Assembly (NCBI RefSeq): GCF_019455385.1
Contig: NZ_JACOFR010000011.1
Coordinates: 1 to 64,000 of the forward strand
Origin: Bradyrhizobium sp. BR 10289
GTDB lineage: Bacteria > Pseudomonadota > Alphaproteobacteria > Rhizobiales > Xanthobacteraceae
Direction of reading: 5' to 3'
DNA: 64,000 bases
Under the pieces are notes generated by a model. That model saw only the letters and a program-made list of their open reading frames with translations, had not been told where the DNA came from and did not search any database. The translations under genes and the position numbers were made by a program. Of the stretch, positions 1 to 8,166 are shown one piece after another; the stretch's first letter is position 1, and every line of letters begins with the position of its first letter.

Positions 1-39
1 GGTGTTGGGCAGCAGGACGGATTTCGGCTTGGGAAACAT
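1..39 (-). CDS. 5' end of a gene leaving the left edge, possibly phosphomannomutase
   Basis: Only the first 13 codons are present, reading MFPKPKSVLLPNT on the minus strand from an ATG at 37-39. This opening resembles what I remember of the N-terminus of Bradyrhizobium phosphomannomutase/phosphoglucomutase, but 13 residues cannot prove it. It is transcribed away from the epimerase gene at 267. No strong ribosome site is visible just upstream. It could also be a chance ORF. Confidence 0.35.
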   Translation of the reverse strand, partial: MFPKPKSVLLPNT

Positions 40-266
40 TGAGACGGTCTCGTGAAAAGAGGGCAGGAAATGACGCAGCCTTAGCGAATGCCGGGCCGCA
101 ACGGAAGGTAGGAATGAAGGCTTATGGCCGATAATTGCGGCAGTTTGGCAACCGAGAAAAACCTATGGATTTGATGTCCCTCTTGCAGTAGCTGTCATGA
201 AGGTCGCGAGCGCTGTTGCGGGCCGCTCTGAACGGCGCGCCAAGGGCCGCTTCGAGGGTAATGGTC

Positions 267-1151
267 ATGACCGACGACACCCACACGCTTCGCAGCGGCT
301 CCCTCACGGCGACCATCAAGGCGCACGGCGCCGAGCTGTGTTCGCTGACAGACGGTGGTGGCACCGAATTCATCTGGCAAGCAGGACCGGAATGGCAACG
401 CCATGCGCCGCTGCTGTTTCCGATCGTCGGGCGCCTTGGCAATGACGAGATGCGGCACCTCGGCAAGACCTACCGGATGACGCAGCACGGCTTCGCGCGC
501 GACAGCCGGTTTACCTGGGCGGAGCGCGGTGAGCGCAGTTGTGCGCTGGTGCTCGAGGACAGCGAGGCGACGCGCGCGCTCTATCCGTTCGCGTTCCGCC
601 TGATTGCCACCTACACGATTGATGAGGCCAGCCTCGATCTCGCGCTCACGGTCGTCAACACCGGTGACGAGACATTGCCAGTCTCGGTCGGCGGCCATCC
701 CGCGTTCAACTGGCCGCTTCAGGCCGGCGTACCGAAGGAAAGCTACGTGCTGACCTTCACGGAGGAGGAGCCGTCTCCGGTTCGCCGCGTCGAGGCCGGG
801 CTGCTGCTCGCGGCAACGGATCCGAGTCCCGTGCGAGGCACAGTGCTTGCGCTGTCGGAATCCCTGTTCACCAACGACGCCGTCATCCTCGCCCCCGTCA
901 ACAGCGATGCGGTCCGCTATGCGGCCGGGCATGGCGCCGGACCATGGCTCAGGATGTCATGGCGCGGTTTTCGCGAGCTCGGCATCTGGTCGAAACCGAC
1001 GGGCGCGCCGTTCCTCTGCATCGAGCCTTGGCGCGGCTATGCCAGCCCCAAAGAGTTCGACGGCGAGTTCAGCGACAAGCCGGGCCTGATGCATCTCGCG
1101 CCAGGTGCGGCGGAAGAGCTGTCGTACCGGATCGAGGTAGGATCGTCCTAA
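267..1151 (+). CDS. Aldose 1-epimerase family protein
   Basis: A 294-residue cytosolic protein of the galactose-mutarotase-like fold, expected to interconvert or bind anomers of a hexose or hexose phosphate; the substrate is not readable. Family marks are FPIVGRLG near residue 50, GGHPAFNWPL with the catalytic-type His near residue 150, and CIEPWRG with the catalytic-type Glu near residue 255. I start it at the ATG at 267 because GAGGG (254-258) lies 8 bases upstream; in-frame ATGs at 216 and 261 lack a well-spaced site. It stands alone on this strand and converges with the MBL hydrolase 5 bases after its stop. Confidence 0.85.
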   Translation: MTDDTHTLRSGSLTATIKAHGAELCSLTDGGGTEFIWQAGPEWQRHAPLLFPIVGRLGNDEMRHLGKTYRMTQHGFARDSRFTWAERGERSCALVLEDSEATRALYPFAFRLIATYTIDEASLDLALTVVNTGDETLPVSVGGHPAFNWPLQAGVPKESYVLTFTEEEPSPVRRVEAGLLLAATDPSPVRGTVLALSESLFTNDAVILAPVNSDAVRYAAGHGAGPWLRMSWRGFRELGIWSKPTGAPFLCIEPWRGYASPKEFDGEFSDKPGLMHLAPGAAEELSYRIEVGSS

Positions 1152-1156
1152 CGTTC

Positions 1157-2005
1157 TCAGACCTCGATCCGCGTGAGATCCTCGCCGAGCACGACGGGAC
1201 CCACATAATCCTTCCTGACATCCGCCAGCAGCGCGCGCAGCATGGCATCGTCGGTGCGTGGACGGTGATGGGTCAGCGCGAGCTTCTTGACGCCGGCCTT
1301 GGCCGCGACTTTACCGACGGTGTCGCCGCAGGCGAGAGTGTATTTCGCAAGCCGGCGGAAGTGCTCGTTGTTGATCTCGGGCGTCGCGAGGAAACAAACC
1401 TGGACGAGCAAATCGGCGCCCTCGGCCAGGCGCTCGAGGCCGGGGCAGGGGACGGTATCGCCGGAGATCGCAATGACCTTGCCTTCCGCCTCGAAGCGGT
1501 AGCCGAGACACATCCAGCGCGCCAGAAATGCCGGTGACATGTCGAGGCCGTCGCCATGCGACACCAGCTCGGCGCTGATCTTCCAGCGGCCGGTGTCGAG
1601 CACGGGGCCGGGAATGATGTCGGTCGCAATCACCGGCTTCCAGCCGCCGAAGGTCGGCTCGCCCTGGTCGCGCCAGGCAATGTCCTTGTCGTAGACCTGC
1701 GTGACCAGCGTGTTGACGAGCCGTTCGGTGTCGGGTGGCCCAAAGATGCGTAAATCGTCCTTGCGCCCATGCATCCACGAATTCAGCATCACGTCGTAGA
1801 GGTCGCCGATGTGGTCGAAATGATGGTGCGTGAGAAACATCGTATTGATGGCGCCGAGCGGCACGCCGGCCTTGTGGAGCTGCACCATGACGCCGCGGCC
1901 GGCGTCGAACAGGATGTTCTCCTCGCCAAGCCTGATCAGTGTGGTCGTTGCCATGCGCTGCGGGTCCGGGCGCGGGCCGCCGGTGCCGAGCAAGATGACT
2001 TCCAT
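1157..2005 (-). CDS. MBL-fold metallo-hydrolase (RNase Z-like)
   Basis: A 282-residue protein of the metallo-beta-lactamase fold. The metal site THHHFDHIGD (HxHxDH type) is near residues 60-70. Further ligands are the His in SHGDGLD, the Asp in AISGDT and the His pair in LALTHHRPR. Such proteins hydrolyse phosphodiesters or esters; the substrate here is unknown, and the protein lacks the long exosite expected of a true tRNase Z. No signal peptide is seen. It begins 5 bases after the stop of the Bug-family receptor gene, so the two are almost certainly co-transcribed. Confidence 0.85.
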   Translation of the reverse strand: MEVILLGTGGPRPDPQRMATTTLIRLGEENILFDAGRGVMVQLHKAGVPLGAINTMFLTHHHFDHIGDLYDVMLNSWMHGRKDDLRIFGPPDTERLVNTLVTQVYDKDIAWRDQGEPTFGGWKPVIATDIIPGPVLDTGRWKISAELVSHGDGLDMSPAFLARWMCLGYRFEAEGKVIAISGDTVPCPGLERLAEGADLLVQVCFLATPEINNEHFRRLAKYTLACGDTVGKVAAKAGVKKLALTHHRPRTDDAMLRALLADVRKDYVGPVVLGEDLTRIEV

Positions 2006-2010
2006 GGCGC

Positions 2011-3009
2011 CTACTCCAGCGTGAAGCCGGTCGATTTGATCACGCTGCCCCAGCGGTCGTAATCGGCCTTGATGATGCGGGCGAACTCCGCACGTGTATC
2101 AGTGACGACGCCGACATCGAGCGCGGACAGCAACTGCTGCACAGCGGAATCGGCCAGCACGCTGCGCAGATTGCCGTTGAGCCTGTCGAGGATCGGCTCG
2201 GGCGTCTTGCCCGTGGCGAAGAATCCATACCAGAAATCCGCCGCCTCGATGGCGCCGAGGCCGAGCTTGAGCTCGGCAAAGGTCGGCACGTCGGGCAGGC
2301 GCGGCGAGCGGCTTGCGCCTGTGATCGCCAGCAGCCGGATCGTGCCGGCCTTGTACTGTTCCATCAGGCTCGCGGTCGTGTCGAACGCCGCCTGGATGGT
2401 GCCGCCCAAGAGATCCGTGATGGCGGGCGCCGAGCCCCGATAAGGCACGTGGGCCATCTCGATGCCGGCGGCCTGGTTCAGCATCACGCCGAGGAAGTGC
2501 GAGGGCGTGCCCGCGCCGAGCGAGCCGAAATTCACCCGCTCCTTGTTGGCGCGCGCATAGGCGAGGAAGTCCGCCAGATTGGCGGCCGGCAGCTTGGTGT
2601 TGACGGCGAGCGCGAACTGGAAGGTGCAGAACCTGGTGATCGGTGCCAGATCGACCAGCGGATCGAACGGCAGCGACTTGAAGATGAAGGGATAGAACGC
2701 GGTCGCCACGATCGGCGCGGACAGCAGCGTCGCGCCGTCAGGCTCGGACCGGACCACCGCTTCGGCAGCGATGCGGCCTGCGGCACCCGGCTTGTTCTCG
2801 ACGATGGCGGCAACGCCGGTCTGCGTCCGCAGCTTCTCGACGATGATGCGGCTCATCGCATCGAGTCCGCCGCCGGCCGGAAACCCGACGACGACCTTCG
2901 TGGTCTTCTCAGAGGTCTGTGCTTCGGCCCGGGTGGCGAGTGCGGCGGCGGCTCCGCCGGCGGCTTTGAGAATTGCCCGCCGCGTCGTGCGTTGTGTGTC
3001 GATGCTCAT
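2011..3009 (-). CDS. Tripartite tricarboxylate (Bug/TctC) substrate-binding protein
   Basis: A 332-residue periplasmic solute-binding protein of the Bug family, which captures carboxylates or aromatic acids for TctAB-type carriers or sensors. The N-terminus carries a clear twin-arginine signal (TTRRAILK, then an Ala-rich segment ending TRAEAQ). The mature start KVVVGFPAGGGLDAMSRI is the typical Bug opening, and HVPYRGSAPAITDLLGG is the typical central motif. I start at the ATG at 3009, which places the RR motif next to the N-terminus; an upstream in-frame start at 3072 would bury it. No TctA or TctB gene is nearby, as is common for orphan Bug proteins. Ligand unknown. Confidence 0.88.
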   Translation of the reverse strand: MSIDTQRTTRRAILKAAGGAAAALATRAEAQTSEKTTKVVVGFPAGGGLDAMSRIIVEKLRTQTGVAAIVENKPGAAGRIAAEAVVRSEPDGATLLSAPIVATAFYPFIFKSLPFDPLVDLAPITRFCTFQFALAVNTKLPAANLADFLAYARANKERVNFGSLGAGTPSHFLGVMLNQAAGIEMAHVPYRGSAPAITDLLGGTIQAAFDTTASLMEQYKAGTIRLLAITGASRSPRLPDVPTFAELKLGLGAIEAADFWYGFFATGKTPEPILDRLNGNLRSVLADSAVQQLLSALDVGVVTDTRAEFARIIKADYDRWGSVIKSTGFTLE

Positions 3010-3090
3010 TGGGCCCCTGGAAACCAAATCGTTTCGGGGCGTAGAGTAGATTCGAAGCTTGCGGCGAGGCAAGCCGCATCAGGCTTGCAG

Positions 3091-4248
3091 TCAGCGCATG
3101 CCGGTCGCAGGCGCCGCGATGTTCGGCCGGATGGCTGGCCGCTCCGAGCTCCCCGACGTCAGCCGATGCGCCAGATCCTGGGCGTGCCGCTCGACCAGAT
3201 GCCAGGTCGCGCGCGCGAGGAGATAGCTGAGTGCGACGGTGACGGCATAGGCGATCAGCAGCGAGACCAGCCCGTCCGCGAGCGGCCAGATCTGGCGCAG
3301 CCCTGCGATCACCGCGAAGTGCGACAGATACATCGAATAGGAATTGCGGCCGAGCGCTTCGAGCGGCTGAAAGCGGAGCGCCAAGCGAATGCAGCCGGCA
3401 ACACCCGCGCCGAGCACGAGATTGATCATCAGATAGTTGAACTCGTGCGAGGTGGTCACGCGATCGGCAATGAAGGACAGCGCGATGAAGACAGCGAAGA
3501 TCGCAGCATCCGACGTGGCAAAGCCGTCGCGCAAGCCGAAGAACAGCGCGCATCCGGTGAGGAAGACAGGTAGCTGGTTGAGGAAGCTGATATGCAGCGC
3601 GTTCCAGACGAAGCCTTCGTGGCCCGGTCCGTAATAGGCCGAGAATGCCGCGAAGGCGAACGGCTTGAACAGGCAGACATTGACGAGATGCAGCACGATC
3701 GCGAGCGCGAGATAGAGATGGCGGCGCGACCCGAACGCGGTGATCAAGAGCGGAAACACCAGATAGAAAGTCATCTCAGCCGCGATCGACCAGTCGCCGG
3801 GCACGACGCTGTTGACGCTGTCGGGCCAGAAGCCGTGCAGGAAGGTCGCGGTCAGGATCACCTGGAGCGGACCGATGCCGTTGGGCGCGTTGGTGCTCGG
3901 GCCGGTGCCGTTGACGAAGAGGTAGAGCGGAATTGCGAGCCAGAACAGCGGTGCGATGCGCAAGACGCGGCGGATGTAGAATTTGCGCGACGGGTTCGTC
4001 TCGGTCCGCCGCGTCCACATCAGGCACATCGTCATGGCACTGACGAAGTAGAACACATTGACGCCGGTCCAGCCCCACAGGAAGGCGTAATCGACGGCGT
4101 GGATATTTGAGGGAAAGGATTGTGAAACGTGGATCGCCATCACGCCGACGATGGCGAGACCGCGCAGGACATCGAGGCTGTGCGAACGGGCGAAGGGCGT
4201 TACGCCGTCCTCGGTTCGACCGACAATCGGCCGGGCCTGCCCGTGCAT
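3091..4248 (-). CDS. Acyltransferase 3 family membrane protein (OafA/YrhL-like)
   Basis: A 385-residue polytopic inner-membrane protein with about ten hydrophobic segments. It begins with the family hallmark HSLDVLRGLAIVGVMAIH near residues 23-40, which holds the proposed catalytic His, followed by RRVLRIAPLFWLAIPLY near residue 95. Members O-acetylate or otherwise acylate cell-surface glycans, LPS or Nod-factor-like molecules using cytosolic acyl-CoA. The target cannot be deduced, since the neighbours (a Bug receptor and an OmpR regulator) are not glycan genes. The ATG at 4248 gives a short cytosolic lead before the first helix. Confidence 0.85.
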   Translation of the reverse strand: MHGQARPIVGRTEDGVTPFARSHSLDVLRGLAIVGVMAIHVSQSFPSNIHAVDYAFLWGWTGVNVFYFVSAMTMCLMWTRRTETNPSRKFYIRRVLRIAPLFWLAIPLYLFVNGTGPSTNAPNGIGPLQVILTATFLHGFWPDSVNSVVPGDWSIAAEMTFYLVFPLLITAFGSRRHLYLALAIVLHLVNVCLFKPFAFAAFSAYYGPGHEGFVWNALHISFLNQLPVFLTGCALFFGLRDGFATSDAAIFAVFIALSFIADRVTTSHEFNYLMINLVLGAGVAGCIRLALRFQPLEALGRNSYSMYLSHFAVIAGLRQIWPLADGLVSLLIAYAVTVALSYLLARATWHLVERHAQDLAHRLTSGSSERPAIRPNIAAPATGMR

Positions 4249-4596
4249 CGCGCCTGCTCCGTGGTTTGCTATCTGCGAGCGAGGACCATAGAGGCGTGGC
4301 CGGCTTTTCCGAAGCTAAACACCTTCTTTACGTTAACCAGCGGTTGAGCCCGCATTGCGACAAGCGGATCCCGGTGCATTCGGAGGTAACGATGCGCTCG
4401 ATGAGAATTGTGGGGCAGTTCATACTTAATACTTCGATACCGTGACCAATATTGTTTGGGCTGCACAACACGCCTAGTATTCCAGCAGGCAATTCGGGGG
4501 CTCGAACCAGTCGTGAATGTACGTTCACAGGACGGCGCCTTGCGCGACGACTTGAATTTTCAGGCCGCGCCGCAGGCACACAGGACATCCAACATC
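4249..4596. other. Divergent intergenic region between acyltransferase and response regulator
   Basis: About 350 bases separate the divergent genes. The segment is visibly more AT-rich around 4310-4460 than its surroundings, as expected for a promoter zone. It contains one short ORF with a strong ribosome site (4392-4445, listed separately). No palindromic operator or terminator was recognised. Confidence 0.5.
4392..4445 (+). CDS. Possible 17-codon leader ORF upstream of the response regulator
   Basis: The ATG at 4392 is preceded by GGAGG (4382-4386) at a spacing of 5, the best ribosome site in this gap. The ORF encodes MRSMRIVGQFILNTSIP and ends in TGA. It lies about 150 bases upstream of the likely regulator start. 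It may be a leader peptide, a remnant or chance; the peptide has no recognisable attenuation codon run. Confidence 0.3.
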   Translation: MRSMRIVGQFILNTSIP

Positions 4597-5328
4597 GTGA
4601 CGGATCCCGCGCGTCAGGAGGTGCGTCCGGCGAGCTGTGAGCGGCTGATCGTCGTCGAGGACGACCCGGTGACGCGGACCATGCTGGTCGGCTATTTCAG
4701 CGAGAACAATTTCGACGTGGTCGGCGCCGGCTCCTGCGCCGAGTGCCGCCAGGCGCTGCGCTCGCGCACCGATCTCGTCTTCCTCGATGTGCAGTTGCCC
4801 GATGGCGACGGCTTCGAGCTCGCCAAGGAGATCCAGGCGACCAGCAATGCCGGCATCATCTTCGTGACCCGCCGCGACACCGATGTCGATCGCATCCTCG
4901 GCCTCGAGATCGCCGGCGATCATTACGTCACCAAGCCGATCAACCTGCGCGACCTGCTCGCGCGTGCGCGCAGCGTGCTGCGGCGGCGCTCGATCGACCG
5001 CAAGGCGGCGCGCAATCACAATTCGATTGCGTTCGGCGACTGGATCATCGACCTGACGCGGCGCGAGCTGCTCGGTGGCGACGGCAAGCCGGTGGCGCTG
5101 ACGCGGGCCGAATTCGATCTGCTCGCGGCCCTGGTCGGCGCCGACGGCCGGCCGCTCAGCCGTGACTATTTGATCGAGGTCGTCAGCAACCGCCAGGCCG
5201 AGGTCGACATTCGCACCGTCGATGCGCTGGTCGCGCGGTTGCGCCGCAAGCTCATCGGCAGCGGCACGCCCGTGATCGCGACCGTCACCGGCGTCGGCTA
5301 CAAGCTCGCGCTCAGCGAGCGGCTCTAG
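4597..5328 (+). CDS. OmpR/TorR-type response regulator
   Basis: A DNA-binding two-component regulator with an N-terminal receiver (LIVVEDDPVTRTM, phospho-acceptor Asp in LVFLDVQLPDG, Lys in HYVTKPINL) and a C-terminal OmpR winged helix (LTRAEFDLLAALV, VDALVARLRRKL, ATVTGVGYKLA). I choose the GTG at 4597, which gives 243 residues, normal for the family; AGGA at about 4582-4585 lies upstream. In-frame starts at 4408 (TTG) and 4513 (GTG) would add an unconserved tail. No histidine kinase gene is adjacent, so its partner is elsewhere. Confidence 0.85.
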   Translation: MTDPARQEVRPASCERLIVVEDDPVTRTMLVGYFSENNFDVVGAGSCAECRQALRSRTDLVFLDVQLPDGDGFELAKEIQATSNAGIIFVTRRDTDVDRILGLEIAGDHYVTKPINLRDLLARARSVLRRRSIDRKAARNHNSIAFGDWIIDLTRRELLGGDGKPVALTRAEFDLLAALVGADGRPLSRDYLIEVVSNRQAEVDIRTVDALVARLRRKLIGSGTPVIATVTGVGYKLALSERL

Positions 5329-5352
5329 CTCCGAGGGACATGTCGCCGCGCT

Positions 5353-6144
5353 TCAGCGCGCCGCGACCTTTTGCCATTTGGCTTCGATGCGCGCCTTGAT
5401 GACGCGGATCCGGACCTCATGCGCCGCCCAATAGGCGCGGCTTGCCGCAGCCGTGCCTTGACGGAAGCGCATATAGACCTCCTTGGGCCGCGATGGCCCC
5501 TTGGGGCTGCGCGCAACGCTCGTCGTCGCCGTTGCCGCCACCGTCGCCTCGACGGGAGCCGGTGCCGGCGGCGGGGCAATCGTTGCGCCTGTTACCACGG
5601 GTGAGTTCATGGCGAGCAGATGGTTGCGTGCGCGATTGCAATAGACCTGCGAACGGGGAGTCATGCTCTCCTCGCCGTGGCCGGCCCGGTACTTCATCAG
5701 GGTGCGGCAGAGATCTCCGCCAGACAGCCGCCAGGCGCGCGAGAGATAAAGCACGCCGTAGTGAACATTGATATCCGGCTTGGCCAGCTCCTCGGCCGTG
5801 CCCCGAAACCCAAGCATCGCCGCGGTTTCAGGCCGCACCTGCATCAGCCCGACTTCGCCGACGCTGCCGACGACGCTCGAATTATAGCCGCTCTCGACGA
5901 AGATCACGGCGTCGGCGAGGTCGGCCGGCAAATTCGCCTTGCCGGTTTCGGAATCGACGAGCCTTCGGATCTCGGCGCGTGACGCCGAGGTCTCCGCAGC
6001 CCCCAGCTCCGGCGCACGCGCGATGCCTGCGGTGGCGACGTCGTCGTCCCCGGCCTGCGCACCGGTCGATGCGAGCACGAGCGCGGCGGCCGCGACGTTT
6101 CTCCACGTCCCCCCGGTTCTGAAGTGAGCTCGGTCCCACGGCAT
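5353..6144 (-). CDS. Lytic transglycosylase (SLT domain)
   Basis: A 263-residue exported enzyme predicted to cleave peptidoglycan glycan strands to 1,6-anhydro products. An N-terminal signal (hydrophobic AAAALVLASTGAQA) leads to an SLT domain. The catalytic Glu lies in VIFVESGYNSS, followed by the family motifs GEVGLMQVRP and later NVHYGVLYLSRAW. The C-terminal 80 residues are Ala/Pro-rich then basic, perhaps a wall-binding tail. The ATG at 6144 is preferred to the GTG at 6150. It converges with the response regulator, 24 bases apart. Confidence 0.87.
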   Translation of the reverse strand: MPWDRAHFRTGGTWRNVAAAALVLASTGAQAGDDDVATAGIARAPELGAAETSASRAEIRRLVDSETGKANLPADLADAVIFVESGYNSSVVGSVGEVGLMQVRPETAAMLGFRGTAEELAKPDINVHYGVLYLSRAWRLSGGDLCRTLMKYRAGHGEESMTPRSQVYCNRARNHLLAMNSPVVTGATIAPPPAPAPVEATVAATATTSVARSPKGPSRPKEVYMRFRQGTAAASRAYWAAHEVRIRVIKARIEAKWQKVAAR

Positions 6145-6425
6145 GGACACCAGATATCGCGTGGGAGTTAATAATCTGCGGTCGCAGCGAGGTCGGCCCT
6201 CCAGAGCAGGTATACCCGGCCAGGTGAAGCAACCTCAGGACGGTAGCTGCACCGGGACAAACGTGACAAACTGCCTTCTTTATTGGCAGGCGGGGCAACG
6301 CTGCGCCTCCTGCACTTCATCAATTGCAGCTGCCGTTTCGGTCTGGCTGGCGCCCCTCGATCTTTTCAGCTTCATGTCGATCGGGCGCAACCATCCTGCG
6401 ACAGAGTTCCAGTCGGAGGTGCTCC

Positions 6426-6617
6426 ATGTCTGATGCAGTCAATCACGCAAGCCTCGGGACCGACATGGTTGCCGAACAGCGCGACGTCGCCAAGGCGCCG
6501 CTTGGCGAGCGCGCCGTGGCGTTCGCCTACCTAACCCTGGTCGGTATTGCGATGGCAGGCTGGCTCTATGGCATTGTCCGTGCGGCGCTGGCTGCCATGC
6601 GCTGGATCGTCGGCTAG
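6426..6617 (+). CDS. Small membrane protein, 63 residues
   Basis: A short ORF with a near-ideal ribosome site, GGAGG (6415-6419), 6 bases before the ATG. The N-terminal half is polar and the C-terminal half forms one or two hydrophobic helices (FAYLTLVGIAMAGWLYGIV, then a short amphipathic end). Function unknown. Its stop overlaps the stop of an opposite-strand micro-ORF (6614-6697), so the two are arranged tail to tail. Confidence 0.6.
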   Translation: MSDAVNHASLGTDMVAEQRDVAKAPLGERAVAFAYLTLVGIAMAGWLYGIVRAALAAMRWIVG

Positions 6618-6697
6618 AGAGCAAGGTGGGAGATCTTGATCACCGCGCAGATGATCATTCCCCAAAGCGCGAAGTTGATCTGCAACGCCGCAGTCAT
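6614..6697 (-). CDS. Putative 27-residue membrane microprotein
   Basis: Minus-strand ORF starting at the ATG at 6695-6697. It is preceded by a strong Shine-Dalgarno (CCGGAGG) with 6 bases of spacing. The peptide opens MTAALQINFALWGMIICAVI and ends KISHLAL, a single hydrophobic helix. It ends in TAG at 6614-6616, overlapping the end of the 63-residue gene on the other strand. The strength of the ribosome site and the membrane-helix composition argue for a real gene; there is no direct evidence of expression. Confidence 0.45.
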   Translation of the reverse strand: MTAALQINFALWGMIICAVIKISHLAL

Positions 6698-6879
6698 TGC
6701 CAACCTCCGGTGCTTCCCGTCGCAGTCTCATTCTTGATGACGCGACCTGCCCTCGATCGAAGCGGACGCGTTAAGTGCGGGACGAACATTGGGCAAGCTC
6801 GGATTTGACGCAATCCGTATGGTTACGGCTCGACGCTGTTTTGCCGGCATAGACCGCGCGCTCCTGCTTCGCCGCGCCT

Positions 6880-8022
6880 CTATCGCGCGCGGGCGCTTTG
6901 GCTCGTCAGTGTCGGTTGCGCCGGCCCCGCCAGCCGGTCGTCGATCGCATAAAGCGTACAGGTGGGCGACCATTTCATGCAGGCGCCGAGCGAATCCCGC
7001 TGGGCGTCGTCGGTGGTGGTCCGCCCCGAACGCCAGCCGTAGCCGCCGTTCGGCGACACCGCGAAGGCCTTGTGCGGCATGGTGCTGGCGAGATAGCGCG
7101 CGAACTCGGCCTGCCCGGCCTCGTTGAGCTGGCCCGGCGGCGGCAGCGGATCGGGCGGGCTCAGCACGTCATGGCCGAGCCCGCGCTCACGCAGGAACGC
7201 ATCCACATAAGGCGTCCATCGCGGCCGGCCGACCACGGAATAGAGGTAATGGCCGTCGTCGCTGTAATCCGGCGCGGCGATGAATTTCGCCTGACCGCCA
7301 TTGCTCCGAAATCCGCCATAGAGCCGGCGGGCGAGATCGGGACCAAAGAAGGAATCGTTAGTGGCATAGACCCACAACATCGGCACGCGCGAGGTTTTGC
7401 CGAACGCGGCAAAAGCCTGCACCAGGCCGTCCTCGTTGCAGACATCGTCGTCGTCGCGCGAGCCGCGGCCGCCGGCAAAGCTGATCGCGGCGACGAGGCC
7501 TGGCGGCGCCTGTGCGGTCAGCGCGACGGTGGCGAGCCCGCCGGCGGAATGGCCCGCCGCGATCATGCCTGAAATCGTGACGTCGCTTCGCCGTGCCATC
7601 GCATCGATCGCGGCGCGCAAATCCGCCACCGCAACCGCGGCCGCCGGCAGATAGGCGGCATTGGCGCAGCCGCCGATGCTGTCGACGCGCCCGCCCGGCG
7701 AGGTGCCATAGCCGCGCCGCATCACGATCAGCGCGGCAAAACCGCGCCGGGCATATTCCAGCGCGATGCCATAATATTTGTGCGCCGACATGGTCGCGCG
7801 GTCGTCGAAGCTGCGCGGCGAGCCGTGGCTGAGCAACGCCAGCGGATAGCGTTTCGTCCCCGCCGGGCGGACGAGGAACGCCTCCAGCCCCTGCGGCCCG
7901 GCCTCCGCCATCGGGATGCGCAGATCCTCGGTATAGAACTCCGCGGCCATCACATCGGGCGCGATGCCGGCCGTCGCCAGCCAGGCCATCAGAACAACCA
8001 ACAGCCTGTGAAGCAGCGTCAT
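6880..8022 (-). CDS. Exported alpha/beta hydrolase (dienelactone hydrolase-like)
   Basis: A 380-residue protein with a signal peptide (MTLLHRLLVVLMAWLATAG, cleavage after DVMAA). It has the alpha/beta hydrolase fold: LALLSHGSP near residue 55 for the oxyanion side, the nucleophile elbow AAGHSAGGL near residue 165, and candidate acid and His in the segment with DDGHYLYS. It should hydrolyse an ester or act as a peptidase in the periplasm; the substrate is unknown. I start at the ATG at 8022 because the signal peptide begins there; the frame is open upstream to 8139 but that part overlaps the pgm promoter. It is divergent from pgm. Confidence 0.8.
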   Translation of the reverse strand: MTLLHRLLVVLMAWLATAGIAPDVMAAEFYTEDLRIPMAEAGPQGLEAFLVRPAGTKRYPLALLSHGSPRSFDDRATMSAHKYYGIALEYARRGFAALIVMRRGYGTSPGGRVDSIGGCANAAYLPAAAVAVADLRAAIDAMARRSDVTISGMIAAGHSAGGLATVALTAQAPPGLVAAISFAGGRGSRDDDDVCNEDGLVQAFAAFGKTSRVPMLWVYATNDSFFGPDLARRLYGGFRSNGGQAKFIAAPDYSDDGHYLYSVVGRPRWTPYVDAFLRERGLGHDVLSPPDPLPPPGQLNEAGQAEFARYLASTMPHKAFAVSPNGGYGWRSGRTTTDDAQRDSLGACMKWSPTCTLYAIDDRLAGPAQPTLTSQSARAR

Positions 8023-8166
8023 GCCCGACTCGAAAAAGCCCCGATCTGAAGGACCATAGCATGATCTCAGGAACGGTCGGCCCACCGCGCGTGTTGTTCC
8101 CTTGGCGGTGGCCCGCCCGATGCTATGGTGTCCCGGCAATCTCTGCGACAGAACGAGGATATCTCA

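Noticed and set aside
5343..5368. A GTCGC...GCGAC hairpin between the response regulator and the lytic transglycosylase
   Set aside because: The stem needs a two-base bulge, has no T-run and overlaps the transglycosylase coding end, so it is not called a terminator.
8070..8095. GGAAC-N17-TGTT upstream of pgm, a near match to the EcfG consensus
   Set aside because: The -10 element has a mismatch at its first, usually invariant base, and pgm is a housekeeping gene.
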